A DNA stretch of 46,974 nucleotides, taken from IMG/VR virus record IMGVR_UViG_3300020205_003247, positions 1 to 46,974 of that record. One strand, given 5' to 3'. Below the pieces are notes generated by a model. That model searched no databases, had not been told where the DNA came from, and saw only the letters and a program-made list of their open reading frames with translations. The DNA comes from a virus. Of the stretch, positions 33,124-41,419 are shown piece after piece. Positions within the stretch are counted from its first letter, which is position 1, and every line of letters starts with the position of its first letter. A program made the translations under genes and the position numbers.

Positions 33124-35226
33124 ATGTCAAACACCGCAGTAGATTCTCAGCAATACAAAGCACTCCAAGGTCAGTTCAATATTGATGAAGCGCTTGGAGT
33201 TGTTGAATGCTTCGTTGCGGGTATTGGAAACAAGGACAGTGTTGGCGACATTATCGTGCCGGGCGCATTTACTGAGAGCCTTAAAAGGCGCAAACCTCGT
33301 GTTGTTTGGGGTCATAACTGGAATGAACCAATTGGAAAAGTACTTGAAATGTACGAAGTTCCACCATCTGACCCACGCCTTCCAATGAAAATGCGTGCCG
33401 CTGGTATTGGCGGACTGTACGCAAAAGTTCAATTTAATCTCAAATCCGAGCGAGGACGTCAGGCTTTCGCAGATGTTGCCTTCTTTGGTGAAGAGCAAGA
33501 GTGGTCAATTGGTTACAAAACCCTTGATGCGGATTTTGACCCACAACGCCAAGCAAATGTTCTTAAAAAGGTTGAACTATATGAGGCAAGTCCTGTTCTT
33601 CACGGTGCAAATCAATTAACTGGCACAATCTCAATCAAGTCCTTCGAGGGCAATGACTCAAAAGGTCAGATGCGCGACCAGAACGGCAATATCACCGAAG
33701 CGGGTCGCTCCCTTCTTGCACGCTTTATGGCAAGCAACATGCAACGCAATAAGCCACAAGTAGAGCAAGAAGAAGAGGAAGACGACGACGCCGTAGATGC
33801 ACCAATGCCGTCGCGTAGCCGTCAGGATAACCTGCCATACGCTCTCGCCAAGAAGTTTGGTGGAGCCGTAAAAATCAGGGAATCAGACTCAAACAGCGTA
33901 ATTTTTGACCATCGGGTAGAGGGTCAAGGCATCATGACGATGCGTGTTTCCTACCATTTTGAAAACAATCAATTTATGTTTGGCGACCCAACACGAGTGA
34001 AGCCACAAACTGTCTACATCAACGCTGATGGAGATAATTTGCCTAGTGGTTCTGATGCAGAGCGACGCTTTGAAGACCGTTACCGCCTTGATGCTGACCC
34101 GCAAGTGCCATTGGGCGTGAAACCAAAATCACCAGAAAAAGCAGACCCTCTTGGCGGAATCATTCCGCAAGAAATCGTCACAGCGCGTACCCGTGGATAC
34201 GGACCTCGCCGAGGGAACCTTGAAGAACTTCTTCGCTACTGGCGTCCAATTATGAAGAAACCCGGTGGTTTCCGTCGTTGTCGCGTAATTCTTGCTAACC
34301 ATCCTGAACTGTACCCATTGAGCAATATTTGCGCATGGTTGCATCACGAAACCACTGGTCTCTGGCCGAACGAAGGCTGTCACCACCCCGGCATGAAGAA
34401 TTGCCGTGGAAAACTACGCAAGTTGAATTGGGATGACAACGAATTCAATAACCGCCTTGGTGGAGTTCTCAAACCCGGAAAGTCACTTGAGACCATGACT
34501 GAAGATGAAATTAAGTCAGTATTTGACTTCCTTGATTCTGAGGAAAAGGGCTACGAGATGATGGAGGCTATGGCGAGTCGCTTGGCTGAGTCGGACGAGA
34601 CAGAAGAGACCATGAAGATGGAAGATGTTGAGTTTGAAAATGACGACGAAGCCGACGAGAAGGCATATGAGGCTTTGAAGCAATTCATGAATGCTGAGCC
34701 TGACTTCATTAATTACATGGCTGACAAGGACAACTGGGTCATGGAAGGCGATGATGACAACGGTGGCGTCATGGAAATGCCGTACTACAAAGGTTCTGAT
34801 GACGATGACTGTGGTTGTGGTGGCGGAGATAAAAATCCAAAGCAGATGATTGGCATGCTGATGGCTGCTATTTCAGAACTCATGGGCAAAGACGCTGATG
34901 AAGACATTGAGGTCAAGGCTGGTCGTGTTCTCAATTCACGGAACATGCTTAAAATTCAAAATGCTTTCAATCTTTTACAGGAAGTCCTTAGTGCGGGTGG
35001 TGTTGATTCTGATTTACAAGCGAAATCATTTGATTACACCGAGACTGAGACCATGACGATTTCCTCAGACAAGCGTTCGCTTTATGAATTGAAAGACCTT
35101 CTAAATCCAGTTTTGGATTACTACGAAATAAAGTCAGAAGTTACCGAAGAGGGAGTCAAGATTGATTTGACCGACCTTGAAGACGACGCCTTTGACGCTC
35201 TAATCAATGTGATGGATGTTCTGTAA
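33124..35226 (+). CDS. Prohead protease (U35/HK97 family) with long Cys/His-rich extension
   Basis: 700 residues, several times the usual size. The protease domain covers about residues 15-180: VECFVAGIGNKDSVGDIIVP, catalytic His64 in VVWGHNWNEPIG, Ser128 in EWSIGYKT, and LYEASPVLHGANQL. The middle region is acidic and Arg-rich. At about residues 380-432 a compact domain carries many Cys and His residues (RRCRVIL, NICAWLHHETTG, GCHHPGMKNC), consistent with zinc binding. The last 250 residues are acidic and helical, like an internal scaffold, with a DIEVKAGRVL site. The fusion of protease and scaffold in one chain is plausible (inference). Confidence 0.88.
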   Translation: MSNTAVDSQQYKALQGQFNIDEALGVVECFVAGIGNKDSVGDIIVPGAFTESLKRRKPRVVWGHNWNEPIGKVLEMYEVPPSDPRLPMKMRAAGIGGLYAKVQFNLKSERGRQAFADVAFFGEEQEWSIGYKTLDADFDPQRQANVLKKVELYEASPVLHGANQLTGTISIKSFEGNDSKGQMRDQNGNITEAGRSLLARFMASNMQRNKPQVEQEEEEDDDAVDAPMPSRSRQDNLPYALAKKFGGAVKIRESDSNSVIFDHRVEGQGIMTMRVSYHFENNQFMFGDPTRVKPQTVYINADGDNLPSGSDAERRFEDRYRLDADPQVPLGVKPKSPEKADPLGGIIPQEIVTARTRGYGPRRGNLEELLRYWRPIMKKPGGFRRCRVILANHPELYPLSNICAWLHHETTGLWPNEGCHHPGMKNCRGKLRKLNWDDNEFNNRLGGVLKPGKSLETMTEDEIKSVFDFLDSEEKGYEMMEAMASRLAESDETEETMKMEDVEFENDDEADEKAYEALKQFMNAEPDFINYMADKDNWVMEGDDDNGGVMEMPYYKGSDDDDCGCGGGDKNPKQMIGMLMAAISELMGKDADEDIEVKAGRVLNSRNMLKIQNAFNLLQEVLSAGGVDSDLQAKSFDYTETETMTISSDKRSLYELKDLLNPVLDYYEIKSEVTEEGVKIDLTDLEDDAFDALINVMDVL

Positions 35227-35434
35227 ATAAAAAAAATGCTTCACAAAATCCGTGTTGCATTTGAAACGAAAACAAAACACTATTATGAGTTATACTTCAA
35301 TAACAGGTTTACCACAAAAAACAGCAAAGTTTCAGTGTTTGATGTCGGGCGAAAAACGTCTGACACCATGCTCTGTTTGCTCTAATCCATCAAGGTGTAT
35401 TGCTAAAACAATGCACTACAAGGAGTCCACGAAC
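35227..35434 (+). other. Leader with inverted repeat and in-frame Cys-rich stretch
   Basis: The region holds AAATGC...CAC (35234-35244) and GTG...GCATTT (35252-35262), an interrupted inverted repeat. On the opposite strand it is followed by a T-run, resembling a terminator for antisense transcripts. From ATG 35285 an in-frame stretch continues into the next gene with LTPCSVCSNPSRCIAK, so a longer protein start cannot be excluded, but AAGGAG sits only before the ATG at 35435. Confidence 0.4.
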
Positions 35435-36775
35435 ATGGAAAATACGACACCAATAGTAAAACTTCTCGCTGACGGCGGAATTGAATGCGCCAAGGGTTTG
35501 GAATTAAAGGACTGTGGCTACAAGCCGGGTGCAAAAGTCTGTGGCAAGTGCGGAGCAAAGGCTGTAACACAGTCAGAACAAGCCGTACCTTCCGATATGG
35601 CACCCGAAGCATCTGCTCCAGTTGAAGAAGAAAAGAGCGAGTGGGTGACCGCATCTGAAGAAAAAACCATGCACGTCGAAGCAGATATGCCAATGGCTCC
35701 GTCAAAGAAAAAGAAAAAGCCAATGATGGAAGTTCTTGAAGAAGAAAAGATGGACGGCGAAGAAGACGACGACGACGAGATGGATGAAGACTTGGACGCC
35801 GAAGAAGAAAAGATGTACGGCGAAATCGAGAAGATGATGGAAGAGCGCAAGAAGGCTCGCGCCAAGCGTATGCAAACAATGGGAGTTAAGTCTGCTGATT
35901 ATGACGACCTTGCTTTCGTTTGCGCCATTGAGCGAAAAGTCTATGCAGGTGGTTCACAAATCTGTGCATCATGCCCAGGTGGATGTGAACAGCAAGACAC
36001 AATGCCAAGTCTTCTTGAAGTTGAGGGTATGGCTGAAACCATGTTCGCAGGAAAAGTTTTAGACTCTGGTTATGCAGACGAAGTTGACATTTTTGTTGTT
36101 GATGTTCAACGCAAAGATGGAAAACCAGTTGAGGCTTACTTTGATGGAACAAGTGGCGAGTGCATGGGTTGGCATCTCCTTAATGAGGACTTGATTGGTG
36201 AAGTAGCAACAATTCCGGGTCAGAAAGTAATTTCTTTCAGCGAAGCATCTGCTATTGCAACAAAGTCAATTGAGGGAGATGTTGTTTCCGTTGATGCGGA
36301 CATGTTTGACGGATACGACGCATACGCTGTTGAGATTGAAGGCATTGATGGCAAGTCCTACGATGTTTATGTTGGCGTAGACGGCGAAATCCTTGGCTAC
36401 GACGAGTATGACGCTGACGAAGCATCGGACATTGATGAAGAGATTGCTGATATTGCCCTCAAAGCAATGTACAGCGAAGATGAGCGCATGGAAATGGCTA
36501 AGGGCGGAATGGCTCTCGCTGATGGTTCCTTCCCAATCAAGGATGAAGAAGACCTAAAGAACGCCATCATGGCTTACGGTCGTGCATCAGACAAAGCAAA
36601 AGCAAAAATGCATATCATGAAGCGCGCACAAGAACTTGACCGCGATGACATGATTCCAGAGTCTTGGACTTCAGAAGAAAAAGTACTTGTTGATGACGAA
36701 GCAAAGCAATTCCTCAGCAACTTGATGGAACTTGAGATGCTTGAGATTGAAACAGGCTTCGGCGAAGTTCAATGA
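35435..36775 (+). CDS. Acidic PepSY-domain virion-region protein
   Basis: 446 residues. AAGGAG lies nine bases before the ATG at 35435; an upstream in-frame ATG at 35285 is possible. After CAKGLELKDCGYKPGAKVCG (CxxC-type cysteines) comes a highly charged Lys/Glu tract (about 90-150). Two repeats that look like PepSY domains follow (about 190-246 and 265-325; the second has FSEASAIATKSIEG, YAVEIEGIDGKSYDVYVG and DGEILGYD). The C terminus has MALADGSFPIKDEEDLKNAI and GRASDKAKAKMHIMKRA, a module often found in phage protease or capsid-associated proteins. PepSY domains are usually protease inhibitors, so it may restrain the upstream protease (inference). Confidence 0.65.
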   Translation: MENTTPIVKLLADGGIECAKGLELKDCGYKPGAKVCGKCGAKAVTQSEQAVPSDMAPEASAPVEEEKSEWVTASEEKTMHVEADMPMAPSKKKKKPMMEVLEEEKMDGEEDDDDEMDEDLDAEEEKMYGEIEKMMEERKKARAKRMQTMGVKSADYDDLAFVCAIERKVYAGGSQICASCPGGCEQQDTMPSLLEVEGMAETMFAGKVLDSGYADEVDIFVVDVQRKDGKPVEAYFDGTSGECMGWHLLNEDLIGEVATIPGQKVISFSEASAIATKSIEGDVVSVDADMFDGYDAYAVEIEGIDGKSYDVYVGVDGEILGYDEYDADEASDIDEEIADIALKAMYSEDERMEMAKGGMALADGSFPIKDEEDLKNAIMAYGRASDKAKAKMHIMKRAQELDRDDMIPESWTSEEKVLVDDEAKQFLSNLMELEMLEIETGFGEVQ

Positions 36776-37032
36776 GAAAAGAACGTCAGCCCCTCGATTC
36801 AGGTTTTATGCCTGCGGAAGAAACACCGCAAGTAGAAACACAAGTAGTTGAGACCACACCTATTCTTGAAGAAGTTGTTGAAGAAGTTCTTGTGCAGGAA
36901 GATGCACCTATTGAAGTTAAGACGGAAGAAAAACCACAACCCGAGAAGGCTTCTAAAAAACAAGATGAAGACGATGAAGATGTTGTTCAACTTTCAACAA
37001 TCAACCAATCGTCTGAATCAATTAGAGAGTAA
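36772..37032 (+). CDS. Acidic low-complexity protein
   Basis: 86 residues, about a quarter Glu, with Val/Glu-rich LEEVVEEVLVQEDAPIEVKT. No fold is apparent. The start overlaps the PepSY gene as ATGA and the stop is just before the next strong ribosome site. It could be a scaffold or internal virion peptide; the function is not recognised. Confidence 0.5.
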   Translation: MRKERQPLDSGFMPAEETPQVETQVVETTPILEEVVEEVLVQEDAPIEVKTEEKPQPEKASKKQDEDDEDVVQLSTINQSSESIRE

Positions 37033-37044
37033 TTGGAGGAGACG

Positions 37045-38955
37045 ATGATTAAGTCGTCTCGTGCTTTCGACGCAAACGAGAGGTTTTTTGAGTATCTAAA
37101 CTCGGTCTCCGTCGTTCAACAAAATGTCTTATTGTTCAAGGGGTTTCTCGGACCGACCATTAAAGACAATGATGGTTTGCAAACAGTTGGAGTACGCGCC
37201 GCCCGTGCCGCTGGTGTCATCGTTGACTCTTCAGGAAAACTTCGCTGTCCACCCGGCACTCCCAATGCCAATCAATTTACCGACTTGCAAATGTCTAATT
37301 GCATGGTTCCAAGTGCGGAGACTGCTGCACGCGCTGTTGCGGAGGCTGTCTCAGGTGTTGCAGAAAACATTGACCGTGCTATTGGAAAACTTAGTGACGC
37401 TTCGGATTTGGCTGAACTTCCAAAAGCAGACCATGCAACATCTGCGCAAATTAGAGAGTTTAATGCCAAAATGCTCGCCATGGCTCCGAAATGGGGTCGC
37501 GTTGACGACGAGTACATCAAAAAGGTAAATGATACTGGTTACTACTCGACAGCAATTTTGACTCTGGAAGAACGGCAGACGTTACGCAAGGATAAGATGG
37601 CGGAAAAGATTTCCAACCTTCGACGCATGATTGAATCAGGCGCACAGACGAATGAATCGGGATTTCCGCTTGGCAGGGTTATAGACCCTAAAACGCATGA
37701 ATTTATTCTTACGCATACTGACGAAGAAGTAATTGAAGCAATAGAACAGACTGCCTTAATAATTGCAAAAGCACGCAAACCCGAAGCATCCGTATGGGCT
37801 AAAGGAGAGCACCTAGAAGCATATTTGACAGATGGCTATCGCCCAATGACGGAAGGTGCAGCCGATGCCAAGGTTGGTGAAGCCATGACGTCCCTACTTG
37901 GCAACCGTGGGAAATTTGAAGCAAGTGTTGGAGCGGAACATGGTTCTGGTGTTCGTCCAGTGTACGGCTTTAGTCGCTTCACTTTCTGGGATGATGAGTT
38001 AAAACGAATCACGGATGAGAAAAACCTAAAAGAGGGTGCAGATTTATTCAGCACAGACCACTACTTAACCATTCCCGGCAAAGGTGCAGGTGGAATTGCT
38101 GGCTATGAAGGCGCATTCGCTGGTGACGCAATCGGCTACGGAGATATGGAATTTGTACTTCACGCAGAGGTAGCAGACAGAACAGTGATACATCACAGAG
38201 ATAGCATTCTCAATCAAGCAAGAGGTGCTGCGGCGGTTGGTGCATCAGACGAGGATTTAATTGAAGCAATTACTGGTCACTTGACCACCAGCGACATGGA
38301 TGACAATATCAATCGTCTGTTGCGAACCCATGTTACGCAGGATTTTGTTAATTGGACTAGGTCGTCAGCCAACAACGAAGAGAACATGAACACAAACGGT
38401 CAATATACGGAATCAAATATTCTTGGAGGATTCTCTGTTGAAGACATTAAAGAAATTAAATTTGATGCAGTTAGACTGTTCCCAAAACATAAAGACCAGT
38501 TTAACCCTGACGGGGTTGATGGTACGGAACTGATTCAAAAAATTGAAGACCAGCATCTTTCTACGGAACAGTTACTTGCGGAAGGTTTCACAATAGGTGA
38601 GATAGAAGTTGTACGCGCAAAAATTGCAAGTTGGAAAACAAAAAACGCTGCACCTAAGAGTGTGAAGGAGTTTCAAGCAATAGGTTACAACCCCAATCTT
38701 GATGGACTCATTGGGGCAATGGAGATGGAACGCATCAGTTCATTGGTTGCCGAAAAGGCTCCACACGCTAAAGTTATTTTTGGTTCTCCTGATGGTCTCG
38801 ACTTAGGCGACCCTACAAAATACGACGGCGGTAAAGCAGGCGACCGTATTACTGATATTTGGGGTAGTCGCCTACGTAAGAAGTTGTTGGAAGAGACTCG
38901 TCAGGAAATCAAGTATGCGTCCAGCCCATCCGACCCAAGTGAATCAGTGGCATGA
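37045..38955 (+). CDS. Large virion-associated protein with CPxG-FTD-C module
   Basis: 636 residues from the ATG at 37045, chosen for GGAGG about six bases upstream; the frame also has TTG at 37033. Near the N terminus NVLLFKGFLG (residues 27-36) is followed by RCPPGTP...FTD...NC with Cys68 and Cys86, the module shared with three further proteins downstream. The middle is helical. At about residues 275-390 the sequence GYRPMTEGAADAKVGEAM, SGVRPVYGFSRFTFWDDE and YGDMEFVLHAEVADRTVIHH forms a globular domain that resembles, weakly, DUF3626-type or toxin-like enzymes. No catalytic triad can be assigned. Likely virion-packaged. Confidence 0.6.
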   Translation: MIKSSRAFDANERFFEYLNSVSVVQQNVLLFKGFLGPTIKDNDGLQTVGVRAARAAGVIVDSSGKLRCPPGTPNANQFTDLQMSNCMVPSAETAARAVAEAVSGVAENIDRAIGKLSDASDLAELPKADHATSAQIREFNAKMLAMAPKWGRVDDEYIKKVNDTGYYSTAILTLEERQTLRKDKMAEKISNLRRMIESGAQTNESGFPLGRVIDPKTHEFILTHTDEEVIEAIEQTALIIAKARKPEASVWAKGEHLEAYLTDGYRPMTEGAADAKVGEAMTSLLGNRGKFEASVGAEHGSGVRPVYGFSRFTFWDDELKRITDEKNLKEGADLFSTDHYLTIPGKGAGGIAGYEGAFAGDAIGYGDMEFVLHAEVADRTVIHHRDSILNQARGAAAVGASDEDLIEAITGHLTTSDMDDNINRLLRTHVTQDFVNWTRSSANNEENMNTNGQYTESNILGGFSVEDIKEIKFDAVRLFPKHKDQFNPDGVDGTELIQKIEDQHLSTEQLLAEGFTIGEIEVVRAKIASWKTKNAAPKSVKEFQAIGYNPNLDGLIGAMEMERISSLVAEKAPHAKVIFGSPDGLDLGDPTKYDGGKAGDRITDIWGSRLRKKLLEETRQEIKYASSPSDPSESVA

Positions 38956-39380
38956 CAATGATTGATAAAAAAGAGTTTCCCATTCCGGTCGCCGTAGTCA
39001 ATAAAGCGATTATCTACACTTGTTTAAAACCTACCTCCTCAAATTACGACGGCTATTTTTCTGAAGGAGGCGTAGATACCCCGATTAAGGTTTACGCTTT
39101 GTACTTTCACCTAAACGATGGCGGAATTCAATCAAAACTTGATGAATGGCGTCTAATAGATACAACCGAATTCCATAAGCAGTTTTGGGAAATGTCTTCA
39201 CGCTCGAAAAAGATAGATACGGAGGCTTGGATAGCCATGTTTTCCCTCCGTTCAGAGCCAATAAGCCCTGACATTCTCGCGAGTGTGGGTATAGAGCAAG
39301 AAGAAATATATGGCAATAAACAAAAGATGTCATCAACTGCGACCGATTTGAAGAAACCAGCCAAAGAGGACGACCTATGA
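38952..39380 (+). CDS. Hypothetical protein
   Basis: 142 residues beginning MTMIDKKEFPIPVAVVNKAI. It overlaps the upstream gene as ATGA (38952..38955). Globular in the first 110 residues (KVYALYFHLNDGGIQSKLDEW, then FWEMSSRSKKIDTEAWIAMF), with a charged tail. No family recognised. It lies between two CPxG-module genes and may be a chaperone or partner for them. Confidence 0.45.
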   Translation: MTMIDKKEFPIPVAVVNKAIIYTCLKPTSSNYDGYFSEGGVDTPIKVYALYFHLNDGGIQSKLDEWRLIDTTEFHKQFWEMSSRSKKIDTEAWIAMFSLRSEPISPDILASVGIEQEEIYGNKQKMSSTATDLKKPAKEDDL

Positions 39381-39628
39381 GGTATGCGTTAGTTGCACCT
39401 TGCACGAATATCTCAGGGACGCCTTATGTTGCCTTCAAGGGTAATGTACCCATTGGGAAAAGCCTTCAAAAAGACACCCCTAAAATGTCCTATTATAGTA
39501 TTAGTACCAATATTTTAGATACAGACAATATTGAACTCTTACGTGTGCTAGCAAAAAAATGGAAAGCCACTTTACCAGCGGAATTCGCTGAAACAGAACA
39601 AACGAAAGAACCAACAAAAGATGAGTGA
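39377..39628 (+). CDS. Hypothetical small protein
   Basis: 83 residues with MRYALVAPCTNISGTPYVAF at the start, a central YYSISTNILDTDNIELLRVL, and an acidic tail. It overlaps the previous gene by ATGA and the next by eight bases. No recognised family. The tight overlaps indicate a co-translated group with 38952..39380 and 39621..41294. Confidence 0.45.
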   Translation: MRYALVAPCTNISGTPYVAFKGNVPIGKSLQKDTPKMSYYSISTNILDTDNIELLRVLAKKWKATLPAEFAETEQTKEPTKDE

Positions 39629-41294
39629 ATCATTTAACCAAAATTTTGATATTTTTGCTCGGCGTTTTCGTGTTGCTTTGCGTGAAAAAACATTGATGAA
39701 GCGCACTAACCTTTTGCTTGATCAAGAGATTTACTTCAACCCTGAACAATCTAAGCAGAATTTCATCTTCAAGAGTGGTTCAGATATTAGAAAAGTTCCG
39801 CTAAACGGAAACAGAGAACTTTTGAACTTTAAGGCAACGCTTTACCTCAAAACGCGAGTTTCTCGTCTTGGTTCAGAGACCTTCGTTGGAGACGAAACAA
39901 AGCGTGGCGGTCTTGGGAAATGGTTTGATGAAGAGTGGGTGGACATCTCTCGCCCCAAAAAGGGTGGCGGTTTTGAACCATGTGGACGCTCAGATGCGGA
40001 TTCAGGGAAATACCCTAAGTGTGTAAAGAAATCTGTCGCCATGCGTATGACTGCTGAGGAAATTGATTCTGCCGTGCGGAGAAAGCGTCGCGCTGAAACA
40101 TCAGAAGTTCGTGACGAGAACAAGCCAATAAATGTGACTACATTTAAGAGTGAGAATGTTCCTACGGATACGGAACTTTATGCTCGCGTCAAAGACGAAG
40201 CGAAAAAGAAATTTAATGTTTACCCATCCGCATATGCCAATGCTTGGCTCGTTCGTGAATACAAAAAACGAGGCGGTGGCTATCGTGTTGAAAAAGACGC
40301 TGAAGAAGATGTTGAGATAAAAGCAGGCTTAATTGGTTCTAGCAATCCTGCTGGTCGTGCCCTACAGGCGGTTGGTTCGGCTATCACGCCGGGGAACGTT
40401 TCAAGCATTACTTCGCCAATCCGTTCCCGTGTGTACGGTGCTCTTGTTCCCGGCGGTGGCGGTGGCGCTTTAAGCCGACTGAAGCCAAACCGCAAAAGGC
40501 AAGCACGGTGCCCTGCTGGATTTGAATATGGTGGAAGATTCACCGACAATCGCTTCTCAACCTGTGGTGCCCAACTCTTTGAAATACCAGGACCTTTAGC
40601 ACTTATCGGACGGGCGGTTCGTGGCGCAATGAACCTTGGTACAGCACGAGCCGAGAACCTTTCAGAAGTCCTAGAAGGAAACCCAAGCAACGCTAGAACT
40701 ATTCAGATTCAACGAATGGCTCAAATCCCAAGAACAGGTGCTTTCAATAAGAGCAAGTTTGACACTGCCGTAAAAGATTCAATCACGCTCCTCAAAGGTG
40801 CACAACGCGGTGAAGGCAGAATGATTCGCAGAGACGGAGTAATCCTGCGTCCTGTTGTTGCATCTTCCGTTCTGCGGTCATTCAGCGAGAACCCTGACAT
40901 GGTTGAAGGTGCGATGATACGAGCAATTCAGTTGCCCGAGGACATTACATCAGACGATTTAGCACTACTTGGTGGAGCATCTATGAGCAAAATTGCTTTC
41001 GTCGCACCAAACGGTGTTGTTGTCAGTCTTGAACGGTCACGACCTTTTACCGTTGGTGAGAAGCGAAAGTTCCCACGCATGATTAATGCCCTCGCTGAAT
41101 CAAGCACAAAAGACAACATCATTAAAAACATTGAGGATTTCGCTACCAACTCTGACGGTGCGTTCAAATACTCAACAGAGTTTGGAAGTGTTTCTGATGC
41201 GCTTGAGATGGTGACATACACGGGGACTGATGGTGTTGAACGAACGGCACCTCGCTGGATTTATGAAACCTTTATCAAGAAGAATTTGAAATAA
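39621..41294 (+). CDS. DUF5872-like and CPxG-FTD-C module protein
   Basis: 557 residues. Near residues 94-160 is a DUF5872-like basic Cys region: RGGLGKWFDEEWVDISRPKK, PCGRSDADSGKYPKCVKKS and RMTAEEIDSAVRRKRRAE. At about residues 197-222 YPSAYANAWLVREYKKRGGG follows, a small repeat known from phages and large DNA viruses. Then comes ARCPAGFEYGGRFTDNRFS with Cys297 and Cys315 in the shared module. The C-terminal 150 residues are globular with a SLERSRPFTVGEKRKFPRM region. Putative DNA- or virion-binding role; function unknown. Confidence 0.7.
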   Translation: MSESFNQNFDIFARRFRVALREKTLMKRTNLLLDQEIYFNPEQSKQNFIFKSGSDIRKVPLNGNRELLNFKATLYLKTRVSRLGSETFVGDETKRGGLGKWFDEEWVDISRPKKGGGFEPCGRSDADSGKYPKCVKKSVAMRMTAEEIDSAVRRKRRAETSEVRDENKPINVTTFKSENVPTDTELYARVKDEAKKKFNVYPSAYANAWLVREYKKRGGGYRVEKDAEEDVEIKAGLIGSSNPAGRALQAVGSAITPGNVSSITSPIRSRVYGALVPGGGGGALSRLKPNRKRQARCPAGFEYGGRFTDNRFSTCGAQLFEIPGPLALIGRAVRGAMNLGTARAENLSEVLEGNPSNARTIQIQRMAQIPRTGAFNKSKFDTAVKDSITLLKGAQRGEGRMIRRDGVILRPVVASSVLRSFSENPDMVEGAMIRAIQLPEDITSDDLALLGGASMSKIAFVAPNGVVVSLERSRPFTVGEKRKFPRMINALAESSTKDNIIKNIEDFATNSDGAFKYSTEFGSVSDALEMVTYTGTDGVERTAPRWIYETFIKKNLK

Positions 41295-41320
41295 TATATT
41301 TACAAATCCTCTGAAATTCT

Positions 41321-41419
41321 ATGTCCTTATTAGTGATACCATTTTCATATAGCAATATCGCCGTTGGCAAAGGCGGAGAACAGAAGTCTTCTTCGTATTC
41401 CTTGGAAAGCACCCAATGA
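41321..41419 (+). CDS. Possible 32-residue leader peptide gene
   Basis: ATG at 41321 opens a 32-codon frame (MSLLVIPFSYSNIAVGKGG, then EQKSSSYSLESTQ) ending in TGA that overlaps the kinase-like gene start as ATGA. No clear ribosome site. It could be a leader or coupling peptide, or chance. The rest of the gap 41295-41320 is AT-rich and shows nothing clear. Confidence 0.3.
   Translation: MSLLVIPFSYSNIAVGKGGEQKSSSYSLESTQ

Noticed and set aside
35403-36152. Minus-strand frames opposite the PepSY gene, rich in Ser, Leu and Phe
   Set aside because: They mirror the Lys/Glu-rich coding strand and have no starts with ribosome sites.
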